A DNA stretch of 64,000 nt from Caldisericales bacterium (GCA_015489815.1 WFZA01000058.1:1-64000); one strand, 5' to 3'. Positions 1 through 8,503 are shown, counted from the first letter of the stretch. Notes: generated by a model from the sequence alone, not told the origin. Program-made: numbers and translations.

Positions 1-68
1 ATTGCTGTTTTTCTGCCTATTCCTCGTGAACCACCTGTAATTACTGCTACTTTATCCCGAATCTCCAT
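1..68 (-). CDS. Short-chain dehydrogenase/reductase, N-terminal fragment
   Basis: Only the first 22 codons lie in the window; the gene continues past position 1. The peptide starts MEIRDKVAVITGGSRGIG and carries the SDR nucleotide-binding glycine motif TGGSRGIG at residues 11-18, so the product is an NAD(P)-dependent SDR oxidoreductase. FabG (3-oxoacyl-ACP reductase) is one possibility, but the substrate cannot be told from so little sequence. The ATG is preceded by a clear TAAGGAGG ribosome site at about 78-86. The gene diverges from the phosphoesterase at 155. Confidence 0.8.
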   Translation of the reverse strand, partial: MEIRDKVAVITGGSRGIGRKTA

Positions 69-84
69 AGCTATCGCCTCCTTA

Positions 85-113
85 TTGCAAAGTTTTTACA
101 AATAAATTATATT
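85..113 (+). promoter_or_regulatory. Promoter of the phosphoesterase gene
   Basis: A -35 box TTGCAA (85-90) is separated by 17 bp from a -10 box TATATT (108-113). Transcription would start near 120, leaving a leader of about 35 nt with a TTGGAGG ribosome site. A second, overlapping pair is TTTACA (95-100) and TAAAAT (119-124), 18 bp apart. Confidence 0.5.
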
Positions 114-154
114 AGATTTAAAATATAAAAACAAATTTAGGTTTTGGAGGAAAA

Positions 155-853
155 ATGAAAATCTTAGTTTTATCTGATGTACATGGAAATATAGTTGCTT
201 TGAATAAAGTACTGGAGAGCGTCTCGCACGATGCAGTAATATTCTCAGGAGACATTGTGGATTATGGCCCAAAGCCTTCTGAGTCACTTGAAACGATAAG
301 AAAAGTCACCTTTAAGTCGGTTAGAGGAAATCACGATAATGCGGCTGCTTTTAATGTGGACTGCCATTGCTCACAAAAAATGCATGCACTTTCCGTGGAA
401 ACACGTAAATATACACGAAAAGTACTGAACGACGAACAGTTAAGTTTTTTAAAGTCACTCCCTTTAACGGAAAGCTTTGAATTGGGTGGAAAGAGATTCT
501 TTATGGTTCACGCTTCAAGGACTGACCCTTTATTTCAGTACTTAAAACCCGGCGAAACGAGCAAAGAAAAATTCGTAGAAGAGTTTGGAGGAGTTGATGC
601 CGACTTCGTCGTATATGGGCATACTCATTTTCCTGTAGTCCTAAAAGATGTCGTAAAAGGTATTATTATAAATCCGGGAAGCGTTGGACAGCCTCGAGAC
701 GGAGACCCGAGGGCAAGTTGTGCATTGATAGATACTGTTTCTAACGATGTAAGAATTGTAAGGGTGCCTTACGATATTGACATCGTAGCGCACCAGATTG
801 TAGAAGCGGGGCTTCCAGAAACTCTTATTTCTATTTTAAGACAAAATTTTTAA
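155..853 (+). CDS. Calcineurin-like metallophosphoesterase (YfcE/MJ0936 type)
   Basis: A 232-aa protein with the five metallophosphoesterase motifs in order: SDVHGN (Asp8, His10), SGDIVDYG (Asp33), RGNHD (58-61), a His in MVHAS near 119 and YGHTH (155-158). These residues bind the two-metal centre that hydrolyses phosphodiester or phosphomonoester bonds. Length and motif spacing match the small YfcE/MJ0936 branch, whose natural substrates are poorly known. There is no signal peptide, so it acts in the cytoplasm. GGAGG at about 146-150 supports this start. It is followed by 88 bp without a gene before phoH. Confidence 0.9.
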   Translation: MKILVLSDVHGNIVALNKVLESVSHDAVIFSGDIVDYGPKPSESLETIRKVTFKSVRGNHDNAAAFNVDCHCSQKMHALSVETRKYTRKVLNDEQLSFLKSLPLTESFELGGKRFFMVHASRTDPLFQYLKPGETSKEKFVEEFGGVDADFVVYGHTHFPVVLKDVVKGIIINPGSVGQPRDGDPRASCALIDTVSNDVRIVRVPYDIDIVAHQIVEAGLPETLISILRQNF

Positions 854-926
854 CCACGATGGGCCTTTTAGTTATCGGTTTTTATACGAACTCTTCGGTT
901 TGATTTTACTATTTCCCAGATATTGC

Positions 927-932
927 TAAAAT
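927..932 (+). promoter_or_regulatory. Possible -10 box of phoH operon
   Basis: TAAAAT lies 9 nt before the phoH ATG and no Shine-Dalgarno sequence sits between them, so the mRNA would start at or within 2-3 nt of the start codon. A TTGATT at 900-905 is 21 bp upstream, too far for a normal -35 box, so the promoter assignment is tentative. Confidence 0.35.
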
Positions 933-941
933 ATATATGCT

Positions 942-1901
942 ATGAAAGAAGAAGTAGAACTTAAAAATGTTAAAGATGTGCCGCTCGTCGTTGGTGTGTT
1001 GGACGAGAACATAAGGACTATCGAAAAAGAACTTGATGTAGAAATTATTTTAAGAGACAAAAAGTTTTTTATTTTTGGAGAAGAAGAACAGGTTAAGAAA
1101 GCAAAAAGTATTATAAAAGATATGGAAGCCCTTGTTGCAAAACACTACAAATTTTCTGTTTCTGATTTGATTTATTCTGCAAGAAATACAGGTGGAAATA
1201 CTTTTTTAAACGATTTGCCAAATACTGTTATTATAACAGATGTAAAGGGGCGTAAAGTAGCACCCAAAACTTTTGGGCAGAGAAAATTTACAGAGACGGT
1301 AAGTAAGAATAGCATTACATTTGTTATTGGTCCCGCAGGTACAGGAAAAACTTATTTATCCGTTGCGCTTTCCGTTCGCTCTCTGCTTGGCGGTTTTGTT
1401 AATCGTATTATTCTAACGCGTCCCGTAATAGAGGCAGGTGAAAAACTTGGTTTTTTGCCTGGAGACATTCAGCAGAAAGTGGATCCCTACTTCAGGCCAA
1501 TATACGATGCGCTGTACGATTTTTTGGGGCAGGAACGGACCTATAAATTTTTATCCAATAAGACAATTGAAATTGCACCACTTGCATATATGAGAGGAAG
1601 AACTTTAAATAATGCTTTTATTATCCTTGACGAAGCGCAAAACACGACTTTCTCTCAAATGAAGATGTTTCTTACGAGGCTTGGTGAAGGTTCCAGGATG
1701 GTTATTACCGGAGATATTACACAGAGTGACTTACTACCTGGGCAGGGTGAAGACGGACTTGCTGCGGCAAGCAGGATATTAAAGGATGTTAAAGGTATTG
1801 CTTTTGTTTACCTTTCAAGTAAAGATGTAGTGCGCCACGAAATTGTACAAAAAATAATTGATGCATACGAAAGGTTTGAAAATGGCAAAAAGAAATCGTA
1901 A
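942..1901 (+). CDS. phoH: PhoH-like P-loop ATPase
   Basis: A 319-aa member of the PhoH/PhoL family. The N-terminal 100 residues look like the KH-type RNA-binding part of this family. The ATPase core has Walker A GPAGTGKT at 130-137 and Walker B IILDEAQ at 227-233. The family occurs next to ybeY in many bacteria and is linked to RNA or ribosome quality control, and ybeY is indeed two genes downstream. There is no ribosome site before the ATG, unlike most genes here, so the transcript may be leaderless. Its 3' end overlaps the start of yqfF by 20 bp. Confidence 0.93.
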   Translation: MKEEVELKNVKDVPLVVGVLDENIRTIEKELDVEIILRDKKFFIFGEEEQVKKAKSIIKDMEALVAKHYKFSVSDLIYSARNTGGNTFLNDLPNTVIITDVKGRKVAPKTFGQRKFTETVSKNSITFVIGPAGTGKTYLSVALSVRSLLGGFVNRIILTRPVIEAGEKLGFLPGDIQQKVDPYFRPIYDALYDFLGQERTYKFLSNKTIEIAPLAYMRGRTLNNAFIILDEAQNTTFSQMKMFLTRLGEGSRMVITGDITQSDLLPGQGEDGLAAASRILKDVKGIAFVYLSSKDVVRHEIVQKIIDAYERFENGKKKS

Positions 1902-3966
1902 TTCTTTACTCTCAAAGAGATTTGACATATTTGCCCACAAAAGCACTTTTGTTTATTCCAAGGATAAATTAGCGGCAGGCTTGATTGTTCTAGCTTTAGC
2001 TGCATTTTTATTTGTTTCTATATTCCACTTTTACTTTCCGAACAACTTGAAGCTAAAAGTCGGTGACATAAGCCCTACAAACATCGTTTCTCCGCGCACT
2101 TTTACTTACATAGATACTGTAAAGACTGAACAGTTGAAAAAAGAGATCGCAAGTTCTGTTCCCCCTGTATATCGTTTAGACCTTACAAGGGAAAAAGTAG
2201 TTCTGCAAAGCATTGACGACACATTCCAGAAGATTTCAACTATTCTTGGTTCCAACGAAGATTCGGTAAAAAAGCACGATCAGTTGAAAGCCCTTTTCCC
2301 GGGAAACGAAGAGTTTGCAGATTTGTTAATCAAAGAGGACTTTGCGGAAATTGACAAAATGCATCAGTTTATTAAGTCTGTCGTTTATAAGTTGATGGTT
2401 ATGGGAGTGAAAAGCGACAGTATAAATCAGTCCGTTAACATCGGTATTGACGAAATCAACAAGTCCTCTTTTACTCCTGAAGAAAAAAAGTTCTTGATTT
2501 ACATTTTAAGGCACGACATTCAGCCGAACCTTATATACGATCGGGAAGCCACTGAAAGTGCTATTCAGAAAGCAATAAGTTCTATTCCTCCAGTAAAGGT
2601 AACTGTAAGTAAGGGAGAAATTATCGTTAAGAAGGGTGAGAAAATTACTCAGAACGAGTATAACATACTCGTAGCAGCAGGGCTCGTAAGGGCGAAAAAC
2701 GACTGGCTTATAATCGTAAGTATAGTCTTTCTTATCCTGTTTTTCCTGGGTATTTCGTACCTTGCTTTAATATTTTCAAGACGCATAAACGAAAACAATA
2801 TAGTAAAGAAAACCGTGGAATTTACTACCGTTGTAGTTTTATCGTACATTATTTTCATTTTTGTACAGCCCATATCTCCATTTCTTCTGCCTATACCTTT
2901 CCTTGCATTTCTAATGTTTTTCTTCTTTGATATATTCTCTACTGTTATCGTTTCGGTTGCGTTTTTATTGGTTACTGTCCTTCCGTTCGACATAAAGTCG
3001 TCTATTATTATTTCATTAGTTTTGTCCGTGGTAATTTCGCTGTTTGTTCTTAAGAGATTTAAGAAAATATTTACGATAGTATACTCAGGCATTGCTGGTG
3101 CATCTGCTTTGATGCTGCTTGCTATATTCATTAATGTCGTATCAAAAGTGCCCTTTACAAAAATGGAATTAGATGTTCTTTACTCGTTCCTGAACTTTTT
3201 TGGGTCGTCAGTGATAGCGTTGGGTGTAATATTTCTATTGAGTTATGTGTTTAATGAGGCCACTATCATTCGTTTGCTTGAATTAAGTGACACGAATAAT
3301 TATTTGTTAAGGCAACTTTTGTTAAAGGCTCCTGGCACTTATCAACACAGTATGAATGTTGCAAGCATTGCTTCTACTGCAGCTTCTGCTATCGGTGCTG
3401 ATGCTTTACTCGTAAGGGTTGGAGCGTATTATCACGACATAGGAAAAATGCTACATCCTTATTATTTCACAGAGAACCAGATAAACATACCAAATCTTTT
3501 GAAACAGATTTCTCCAAACCTCAGCAAGTCTGTTATTATTAACCATGTAAAAGACGGAGTGCAATTAGCAAAAAGGTATAGACTTCCTGAAGAGATAATA
3601 GACTTTATTCGTACACATCACGGAACTTCAGTCGTTTCTTACTTTTATCATGTAGCAAAGCAAAGCAATCCCAATGTGCGTGAAGAGGACTTCCGTTACC
3701 CTGGTCCGCTGCCGCGCACAAAAGAACAGGCTATTCTGATGCTTTCTGATGCAATAGAGGCTGCTTTACACAGTGAGGACATAGCATCAGCAGGAAAGAT
3801 AGAAGAAGTAGTTGAAAATATTATGAGAAGTAGAATTGACGACGGCCAATTAAGCGAAAGTGAGTTGACTTTAAGAGACTTAAAAGATCTTAAAGAGTCG
3901 TTTGTTAAATCAATGGTAGCTTTCTATCACAAAAGGGAGGCCTATCCAAGTCCGCAGAATGGTTAA
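1882..3966 (+). CDS. pgpH: 7TM-HD cyclic-di-AMP phosphodiesterase (YqfF/PgpH)
   Basis: About 694 aa. An N-terminal membrane segment (roughly residues 30-50) is followed by an extracytoplasmic 7TMR-HDED domain. Next comes a block of about seven hydrophobic helices (roughly residues 280-450) and a cytoplasmic HD hydrolase domain, with His489 (QHSMN) and His518-Asp519 (YYHDIGK). Proteins of this architecture hydrolyse c-di-AMP to pApA. I chose the ATG at 1882, preceded by AAAGG at 1870-1874, over upstream TTG/ATG codons at 1858 and 1861, which lack a ribosome site. It sits between phoH and ybeY, the usual Firmicute-like arrangement. Confidence 0.92.
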   Translation: MAKRNRNSLLSKRFDIFAHKSTFVYSKDKLAAGLIVLALAAFLFVSIFHFYFPNNLKLKVGDISPTNIVSPRTFTYIDTVKTEQLKKEIASSVPPVYRLDLTREKVVLQSIDDTFQKISTILGSNEDSVKKHDQLKALFPGNEEFADLLIKEDFAEIDKMHQFIKSVVYKLMVMGVKSDSINQSVNIGIDEINKSSFTPEEKKFLIYILRHDIQPNLIYDREATESAIQKAISSIPPVKVTVSKGEIIVKKGEKITQNEYNILVAAGLVRAKNDWLIIVSIVFLILFFLGISYLALIFSRRINENNIVKKTVEFTTVVVLSYIIFIFVQPISPFLLPIPFLAFLMFFFFDIFSTVIVSVAFLLVTVLPFDIKSSIIISLVLSVVISLFVLKRFKKIFTIVYSGIAGASALMLLAIFINVVSKVPFTKMELDVLYSFLNFFGSSVIALGVIFLLSYVFNEATIIRLLELSDTNNYLLRQLLLKAPGTYQHSMNVASIASTAASAIGADALLVRVGAYYHDIGKMLHPYYFTENQINIPNLLKQISPNLSKSVIINHVKDGVQLAKRYRLPEEIIDFIRTHHGTSVVSYFYHVAKQSNPNVREEDFRYPGPLPRTKEQAILMLSDAIEAALHSEDIASAGKIEEVVENIMRSRIDDGQLSESELTLRDLKDLKESFVKSMVAFYHKREAYPSPQNG

Positions 3967-4420
3967 ACTCGAATTTTCTGATACTACGAAGAAGTATCAA
4001 GTAAACGAGAAAAAACTTAGAGCACTCGTAGATAGGATTGCCGCGCTTGCTGGTGTTAAAAAGGGAACTCTTAGCTTAAGTTTCGTTGGAGAAAAAAAGA
4101 TTAGAGAAGTTAATAAAAAATTCAGGAATATTAATAGATCTACCAATGTCATATCGTTTCCGTTTATGGAATATGCTGGTAAAGAATTTATATTAGGAGA
4201 TATAATAATCTGTCCTTTGGTTGCTGAGAAACAAGCTGCAAAAGAAGGTAACGATTTTCGTCAGTATGTTGCTTTCTTGATAATACACGGTTTTCTTCAT
4301 CTTTTAGGATTCGACCACATAAAAGAGGAAGACAGAATTATTATGGAGAGAAAAGAGGAAGAGATATTTAAAAAAATAGACGACTTTGACTTTATAAGGG
4401 AGGTTGATGTTTATAAATGA
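3959..4420 (+). CDS. ybeY: Endoribonuclease YbeY
   Basis: A 153-aa single-strand-specific endoribonuclease involved in rRNA maturation and ribosome quality control. The zinc-binding signature HGFLHLLGFDH is complete, with His110, His114 and His120. Length is normal for the family. The start overlaps the end of pgpH by 8 bp and the stop overlaps the next gene by 4 bp, so translation is probably coupled along the phoH-pgpH-ybeY block. Confidence 0.96.
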   Translation: MVKLEFSDTTKKYQVNEKKLRALVDRIAALAGVKKGTLSLSFVGEKKIREVNKKFRNINRSTNVISFPFMEYAGKEFILGDIIICPLVAEKQAAKEGNDFRQYVAFLIIHGFLHLLGFDHIKEEDRIIMERKEEEIFKKIDDFDFIREVDVYK

Positions 4421-5715
4421 GTAACCCTTCGAGTATAGGCTACATTATCATGTATTTCGTAATCCTGATTTTGTTTTCAGCGTTTTTTTCCGGTATGGAG
4501 GCGGCGCTACTTTCGTCGTCACGGTTTAAACTTAAGTCCCTTGCGGAAAAGGGTTCTCGGGTTGCCCAGAAAATCCTGAACTTAAAAGAAAATCCTGAAA
4601 GATTCATCAGCCCTATCGTGCTTGGTAATAATTTTGTGAATATACTTGCCTCTGTGCTTGCTACCTACTTCAGTGTTGTTATTGCAGAAACAAGGCATAT
4701 TTCCCCCTCAGCGTCACTTGCCATAGTAACTGTCACTTTAACTGTCGTTATAGTAATTTTCGGTGAGATGATTCCAAAAAGTGTTGCTGCATATAACCCT
4801 GAAAAGTTTTCTATGTCTTTTTTCTACATATTTTCTTTTTTCTGGATGATTTTATTTCCGTTTGCCTGGATACTGTCTGCTGTTTCAAAAGGGTTTTTGA
4901 AAGCATTTGGGATAAAGTCTAACATTAAGACGATATTCGGTAGTCCGGACGAATTGCGCACAATGCTTCATCTTAGCAAAGAAGAAGGTATTATAGAGAA
5001 GTCCGAAGAAAAAATGATTTTCAGTATTTTTGAGTTTGGTGATACGCTGGTAAGAGAGGTAATGACGCCTAGAGTGGATATGATTACGCTTCCTATTAAT
5101 GCGAGTTGGGAGCAAACTTTGAATGTTATAGTTAAAAGTAATCACTCAAGGATTCCAGTTTACAGCGGAAAAATAGACAACATCGTAGGGATCCTCTATA
5201 TAAAAGATTTATTTAAGATTTTTAAGGCTCAGAAGGATATGTCTAATTTTCACTTGAAGGACATTTTGCGTGCAGCTAATTTTGTACCTGAAACAAAAAG
5301 GGTGGATGAGCTTTTCAGGGAAATGCAAAAGAATAAAATTCACATATCAATTGTGTTTGACGAGTACGGTGGAGTGAGCGGGCTCGTTACTATGGAAGAC
5401 TTGCTTGAGGAAATAGTAGGTGAGATTCAGGACGAGTACGAAGTGGACGAAAAAGAATTGCAAAAGATTAGCGATAACATTTATCTGATTTCTGGTATGA
5501 TGTCGATCGACGACTTTAACGAGAAGTTCGAAGTAAACCTTTCTGACGAAGAGGCAGATACGATAGGTGGTATTGTTCTGGAAAAGTTGGGAAGATTGCC
5601 AAAGCCGGGTGAGGAAGTAGTAGTTGATCGCTTTAAGTTAATACCTACAAAAATTCGTGGAAGGCGTATTCTACAGATAAAAGTGATAGTGAATGGAAAG
5701 AAGGAGGCAAAATGA
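4417..5715 (+). CDS. CNNM/CorC-family membrane protein with CBS pair
   Basis: A 432-aa integral membrane protein. The first ~190 residues form the CNNM (DUF21) transmembrane domain, starting with a long hydrophobic helix and the typical FSGMEAALLSSS segment. A tandem CBS domain follows (about 210-335, with VREVMTPR) and then a C-terminal CorC_HlyC domain. Relatives (CorC/YrkA, often called hemolysins) take part in Mg2+ or Co2+ homeostasis. A direct hemolysin role is not supported. The ATG overlaps the ybeY stop by 4 bp and the gene's own stop overlaps cdd by 4 bp. Confidence 0.9.
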   Translation: MSNPSSIGYIIMYFVILILFSAFFSGMEAALLSSSRFKLKSLAEKGSRVAQKILNLKENPERFISPIVLGNNFVNILASVLATYFSVVIAETRHISPSASLAIVTVTLTVVIVIFGEMIPKSVAAYNPEKFSMSFFYIFSFFWMILFPFAWILSAVSKGFLKAFGIKSNIKTIFGSPDELRTMLHLSKEEGIIEKSEEKMIFSIFEFGDTLVREVMTPRVDMITLPINASWEQTLNVIVKSNHSRIPVYSGKIDNIVGILYIKDLFKIFKAQKDMSNFHLKDILRAANFVPETKRVDELFREMQKNKIHISIVFDEYGGVSGLVTMEDLLEEIVGEIQDEYEVDEKELQKISDNIYLISGMMSIDDFNEKFEVNLSDEEADTIGGIVLEKLGRLPKPGEEVVVDRFKLIPTKIRGRRILQIKVIVNGKKEAK

Positions 5716-6110
5716 ATAAAGAAGAGTTGATTGATATGGCTAAGGAGGCACGAAAAAATGCTTATGCGCCATATTCAAAGTTTAAAGTAGGTGCTGCACT
5801 TTTAACGAAAAGTGGAAAAGTGTTTACCGGGTGCAATGTGGAGAATTCAAGTTTTGGTGCAAGTATGTGTGCTGAAAGAGTTGCCGTTTTTAAGGCAGTA
5901 AGTGAGGGTGAAAGAGAATTTAAAGCCATTGCCGTAGTTACGGATACGGACGATCCTGCTATGCCCTGTGGTATGTGCAGGCAGGTGCTTTCAGAATTCT
6001 CTATGGACATTAAAGTATATGCAGCAAATTTGGATGGTAAGGTGAAAACTACTACTTTGAGAGAGCTCTTACCTTATGCATTTACAAAAGAAGATTTAAA
6101 CGATAAATAA
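5712..6110 (+). CDS. cdd: Cytidine deaminase
   Basis: A 132-aa homotetrameric-type cytidine deaminase, which converts (deoxy)cytidine to (deoxy)uridine in pyrimidine salvage. Zinc ligands and catalytic Glu are intact: CAE at residues 53-55 and PCGMC at 85-89. The N-terminal NAYAPYSKFKVGAAL block is typical. It is coupled by a 4-bp ATGA overlap to the CNNM gene, an arrangement also seen in Firmicute phoH-ybeY-cdd clusters. A uridine phosphorylase that could use its product lies at 16433. Confidence 0.96.
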   Translation: MNKEELIDMAKEARKNAYAPYSKFKVGAALLTKSGKVFTGCNVENSSFGASMCAERVAVFKAVSEGEREFKAIAVVTDTDDPAMPCGMCRQVLSEFSMDIKVYAANLDGKVKTTTLRELLPYAFTKEDLNDK

Positions 6111-6120
6111 GGAGGTTTTT

Positions 6121-6888
6121 ATGAGAAAAACAATTCTTGCTGGAAATTGGAAAATGCACAATCTTATTAATGAAAGCGTTGAGCTTGCGTCATGTGTTAA
6201 TGAAAAAGTATCTTCTATACCTATTGATGTAATAGTATTTCCTACATTTACATCCCTTTCTGCTGTTTCCAGTGCGCTTAAAGGGAAAAAAGTAAAAGTT
6301 GGTGCGCAGAATATGTACTTTGAGGAAGAAGGTGCGTTTACAGGAGAAGTATCTCCAAACATGATAAAGGATGCAGGTGCTTCTTATGTAATTTTAGGGC
6401 ACTCAGAAAGAAGGAATATTTTTAAAGAAGATAACGAGCTTATTGGGAAAAAAGTTGTTTCTGCAATCCAGCATGACCTGAATGTTGTACTCTGCGTGGG
6501 AGAGAAGTTAGAGGAAAGGGAAAAAGGCTTAACTGAAAAGATAATAGAGGAAGAAATTAAAACAAATCTTTCTGCAGTAAGTAAAGAAGATCTTGACAAA
6601 GTTATTATTGCGTATGAACCAATCTGGGCGATAGGCACTGGTGTATCGGCAAAACCAGAACAGGCAGAGGAAGTTCATAAATTTATTCGTACACTTCTTG
6701 ATTCAATTTACGGGAATGGAATTGGAGAAAACATGACTGTTTTATACGGTGGCAGTGTAAAACCTGCTAACATTGAGTCACTTGCTAAAATGCCGGACAT
6801 TGATGGCGGTTTGGTGGGTGGTGCGAGTTTGAAGTGTGACGATTTTGTAAAAATTGGAGAGGTGCTTTCCAGAGTAAAGGGATTGTAA
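6121..6888 (+). CDS. tpiA: Triosephosphate isomerase
   Basis: A 255-aa TIM-barrel enzyme that interconverts dihydroxyacetone phosphate and glyceraldehyde 3-phosphate in glycolysis. All key residues are visible: Asn9 and Lys11 (GNWKMHN), His94 (GHSERR), Glu166 (AYEPIWAIGTG) and the phosphate loop YGGSVKPAN. AAGGAGG lies just before the ATG, 10 bp after the cdd stop, so it is probably the last gene of the phoH operon. No intrinsic terminator follows. Confidence 0.98.
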   Translation: MRKTILAGNWKMHNLINESVELASCVNEKVSSIPIDVIVFPTFTSLSAVSSALKGKKVKVGAQNMYFEEEGAFTGEVSPNMIKDAGASYVILGHSERRNIFKEDNELIGKKVVSAIQHDLNVVLCVGEKLEEREKGLTEKIIEEEIKTNLSAVSKEDLDKVIIAYEPIWAIGTGVSAKPEQAEEVHKFIRTLLDSIYGNGIGENMTVLYGGSVKPANIESLAKMPDIDGGLVGGASLKCDDFVKIGEVLSRVKGL

Positions 6889-6911
6889 AAGACAGCGTTT
6901 TGTGGTATAAT
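6883..6911 (+). promoter_or_regulatory. Promoter of the coiled-coil protein gene
   Basis: TTGTAA (6883-6888, overlapping the tpiA stop) and a perfect TATAAT (6906-6911) are 17 bp apart. The leader would be about 25 nt and contains GGAGGTGA before the ATG at 6943. With the terminator at 7501 this makes a single-gene unit. Confidence 0.7.
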
Positions 6912-6942
6912 AACTTAAAATTTAGTAATCTGGAGGTGAAGT

Positions 6943-7464
6943 ATGGCAGGATTTTGGGATAAAGTTAAAAAAGGCGTTCAGGAAACAAGTGAGAAGGCTG
7001 CAAAGCTGGCAAAAATTGCAAAAATTCAAACCGAAATTACAGCGCTTGGAACTACGAAGAAGAGCAAATTTACTGAGTTAGGTGAAAAAATATTTGAACT
7101 GTATAAGAACGGTAAGTTAACAGGTGATGTGCAGGAAGAAATCAAAGATTTCATTGCATCCATTGAAGATGTTGAGCGGAAAATTACCAAAAAGAAAGAA
7201 GAAATCGAAAAGATTAAACAGGAAATGAACGAAAAGGTTGAAGAAGTAAAACAAGCTGCATCAGATGCAAAGTCGCAGGCAACTGAAGCTGGCAAGGCTG
7301 CGGTAAATGCAACGAAAAAAACTGCAGAGGCAGCCAAAGAGGAAGCTAAAGAAACAGCCGAACAGATTAAAGAGTCTGCGAAAAATGTTGCAGAAACTGT
7401 AAAAGAAGAAGCTCAGAACCTCAAGGAGACGGTAGCTGGAAGTAATCCTGACGAAGAAGAATAA
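6943..7464 (+). CDS. Alanine/lysine/glutamate-rich coiled-coil protein
   Basis: A 173-aa highly charged protein with no signal peptide or membrane segment. Residues ~25-60 form a short ordered region (ALGTTKKSKFTELGEKIFEL). After about residue 70 it becomes a long amphipathic helix with repeated A-K-E units such as AAKEEAKETAEQ, which resembles LEA/apolipoprotein-like repeats. Function is unknown; a structural, stress or cell-envelope role is possible but not shown. It has its own strong promoter and terminator, which suggests substantial independent expression. Confidence 0.75.
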   Translation: MAGFWDKVKKGVQETSEKAAKLAKIAKIQTEITALGTTKKSKFTELGEKIFELYKNGKLTGDVQEEIKDFIASIEDVERKITKKKEEIEKIKQEMNEKVEEVKQAASDAKSQATEAGKAAVNATKKTAEAAKEEAKETAEQIKESAKNVAETVKEEAQNLKETVAGSNPDEEE

Positions 7465-7500
7465 TAATAATTTTCTCCTTTAATTTAACAATTCTCTCTA

Positions 7501-7530
7501 AAAGAGAAAGCTAGTTAGCTTTCTCTTTTT
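7501..7530 (+). terminator. Bidirectional intrinsic terminator
   Basis: A 13-bp perfect stem AAAGAGAAAGCTA / TAGCTTTCTCTTT with a T-run on the plus strand and the complementary A-run upstream. It serves the coiled-coil gene and, on the minus strand, the recombinase, whose TAG stop codon (7511-7513) lies inside the stem. Confidence 0.8.
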
Positions 7531-8404
7531 TATTCTTTATATCGTGTGTAATCTTGGCAAATTCTGTAGAGTTCACTATTTTTTGGACGGCTTCTTTAGA
7601 AAGCCTGCTCGTAACATGGGTATACTTCATAGTGGTATTCAGTGAACTGTGGCCTAGTAGTTCACTAATTGTTATAGGGCTTACTCCGCTTTCGAGGGCC
7701 AGTGTGGCAAATGTATGCCGCAATTTGTGTGGAGTAATGTGCTTTTTTATATCTGCACTTTGTGCGTATTTTTTAACCATTATCTGTATGCTTAAAGAAG
7801 AAAGTTTTTCTCCAAAGCGATTTAAAAATAAATATCCCCCTTTTATTTTTCTACTTTGCAGGTACTTTTTTATGAGATTTAGTAGTTCCTCTGCAATTGG
7901 AATAATCCTTTCTTTGTCACCTTTACCTATTACGCGGACGGTGCTTTGATAAAAGTCAATATCTGAGGTGCGTATATTCGTCAGTTCGTTTACTCTTACC
8001 CCAGTGTATATAATAAATGAAATAATGGTGAGGTCTCTTAGATTATCTCTTGCTGCATTTAATAATTGTGAGACTTCCTTTTTTGACAAAAATACGGGGA
8101 GTGTCTTTCCAATTCGTGGGGCTTCCGGAAGAGTAAAGTCAATTTTGTATTTTCTTTGTATGAATTTTCCGAAACTTCTGAAAATGCGAGTTTGGGTTGC
8201 CCTTGAGTTTTTACTTATCGTTTCTTTACTTTCAAAGTATTTTTCTACCGATTCCTCATCAGGTAACTCAAATTTTTTCAAAAAGTCGTTAATTATATAA
8301 AGATAGTTTCTTATCGTAGAGTAGCTATATCCCCTCATCTCCATAAAGCTGCGATACTTTTCTATTAGGTTTCCTCTTTCTGGTAGTTTTGTCTTCGTTT
8401 CCAT
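7511..8404 (-). CDS. Xer-type tyrosine recombinase
   Basis: A 297-aa tyrosine recombinase with an N-terminal SAM-like core-binding domain (about 10-90) and a C-terminal catalytic domain. The active-site set is complete: Arg137 (TGVRVNEL), Lys161 (GKGDKER), His226-x2-Arg229 (PHKLRHT), His252 (LGHSS) and nucleophile Tyr261 (MKYTHV). Size and lack of phage-like neighbours fit a chromosomal XerC/XerD/XerH-like resolvase rather than a prophage integrase, but an integrase of a decayed element cannot be excluded. A good promoter and a 9-bp inverted repeat lie directly upstream. Confidence 0.9.
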   Translation of the reverse strand: METKTKLPERGNLIEKYRSFMEMRGYSYSTIRNYLYIINDFLKKFELPDEESVEKYFESKETISKNSRATQTRIFRSFGKFIQRKYKIDFTLPEAPRIGKTLPVFLSKKEVSQLLNAARDNLRDLTIISFIIYTGVRVNELTNIRTSDIDFYQSTVRVIGKGDKERIIPIAEELLNLIKKYLQSRKIKGGYLFLNRFGEKLSSLSIQIMVKKYAQSADIKKHITPHKLRHTFATLALESGVSPITISELLGHSSLNTTMKYTHVTSRLSKEAVQKIVNSTEFAKITHDIKNKKEKAN

Positions 8405-8405
8405 A

Positions 8406-8428
8406 TATGCAATATCTCCTATTGCATA
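8406..8428. promoter_or_regulatory. Inverted repeat at recombinase promoter (operator or dif-like site)
   Basis: TATGCAATA - 5 nt - TATTGCATA, a perfect 9-bp inverted repeat. Its right arm overlaps the -10 box of the recombinase promoter, and its spacer holds the AGGAG ribosome site of the minus-strand gene. It could be an operator, an RNA hairpin hiding the ribosome site, or a Xer recombination site, which also consists of two short arms around a central region. Confidence 0.55.
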
Positions 8429-8454
8429 GTATAGATAATCTGTTTTTTAGTCAA
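8426..8454 (-). promoter_or_regulatory. Promoter of the recombinase gene
   Basis: On the minus strand TTGACT (8454-8449) and TACTAT (8431-8426) are 17 bp apart. The start point would fall near 8419, inside the inverted repeat at 8406-8428, giving a short leader. Confidence 0.65.
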
Positions 8455-8491
8455 TATAAAAGCAAGCTCTTTGTTTTTACTGCTTAGTTTA

Positions 8492-8497
8492 TATAAT
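8492..8497 (+). promoter_or_regulatory. -10 box of a leaderless eamA-type gene
   Basis: A perfect TATAAT ends 6 nt before the ATG at 8504, the spacing expected if transcription starts at the A of the start codon. No ribosome site is present. A weak TTGTTT (8471-8476) lies 15 bp upstream. Confidence 0.6.
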
Positions 8498-8503
8498 ACC
8501 TCT

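Noticed and set aside
854-941. Possible terminator after the phosphoesterase gene
   Set aside because: ACCACGAT...ATCGGT followed by TTTTT pairs only with a bulge and a 13-nt loop, too weak to call.
2649-3131. 160-codon open frame on the minus strand
   Set aside because: It is antisense to the transmembrane part of pgpH, and its composition (Thr/Ile/Asn-rich) is what the complement of hydrophobic helices gives.
7511-8404. Recombinase as integrase of a prophage or genomic island
   Set aside because: No tRNA, att-like direct repeats, phage genes or composition shift nearby. Flanking genes are ordinary housekeeping and transport genes.
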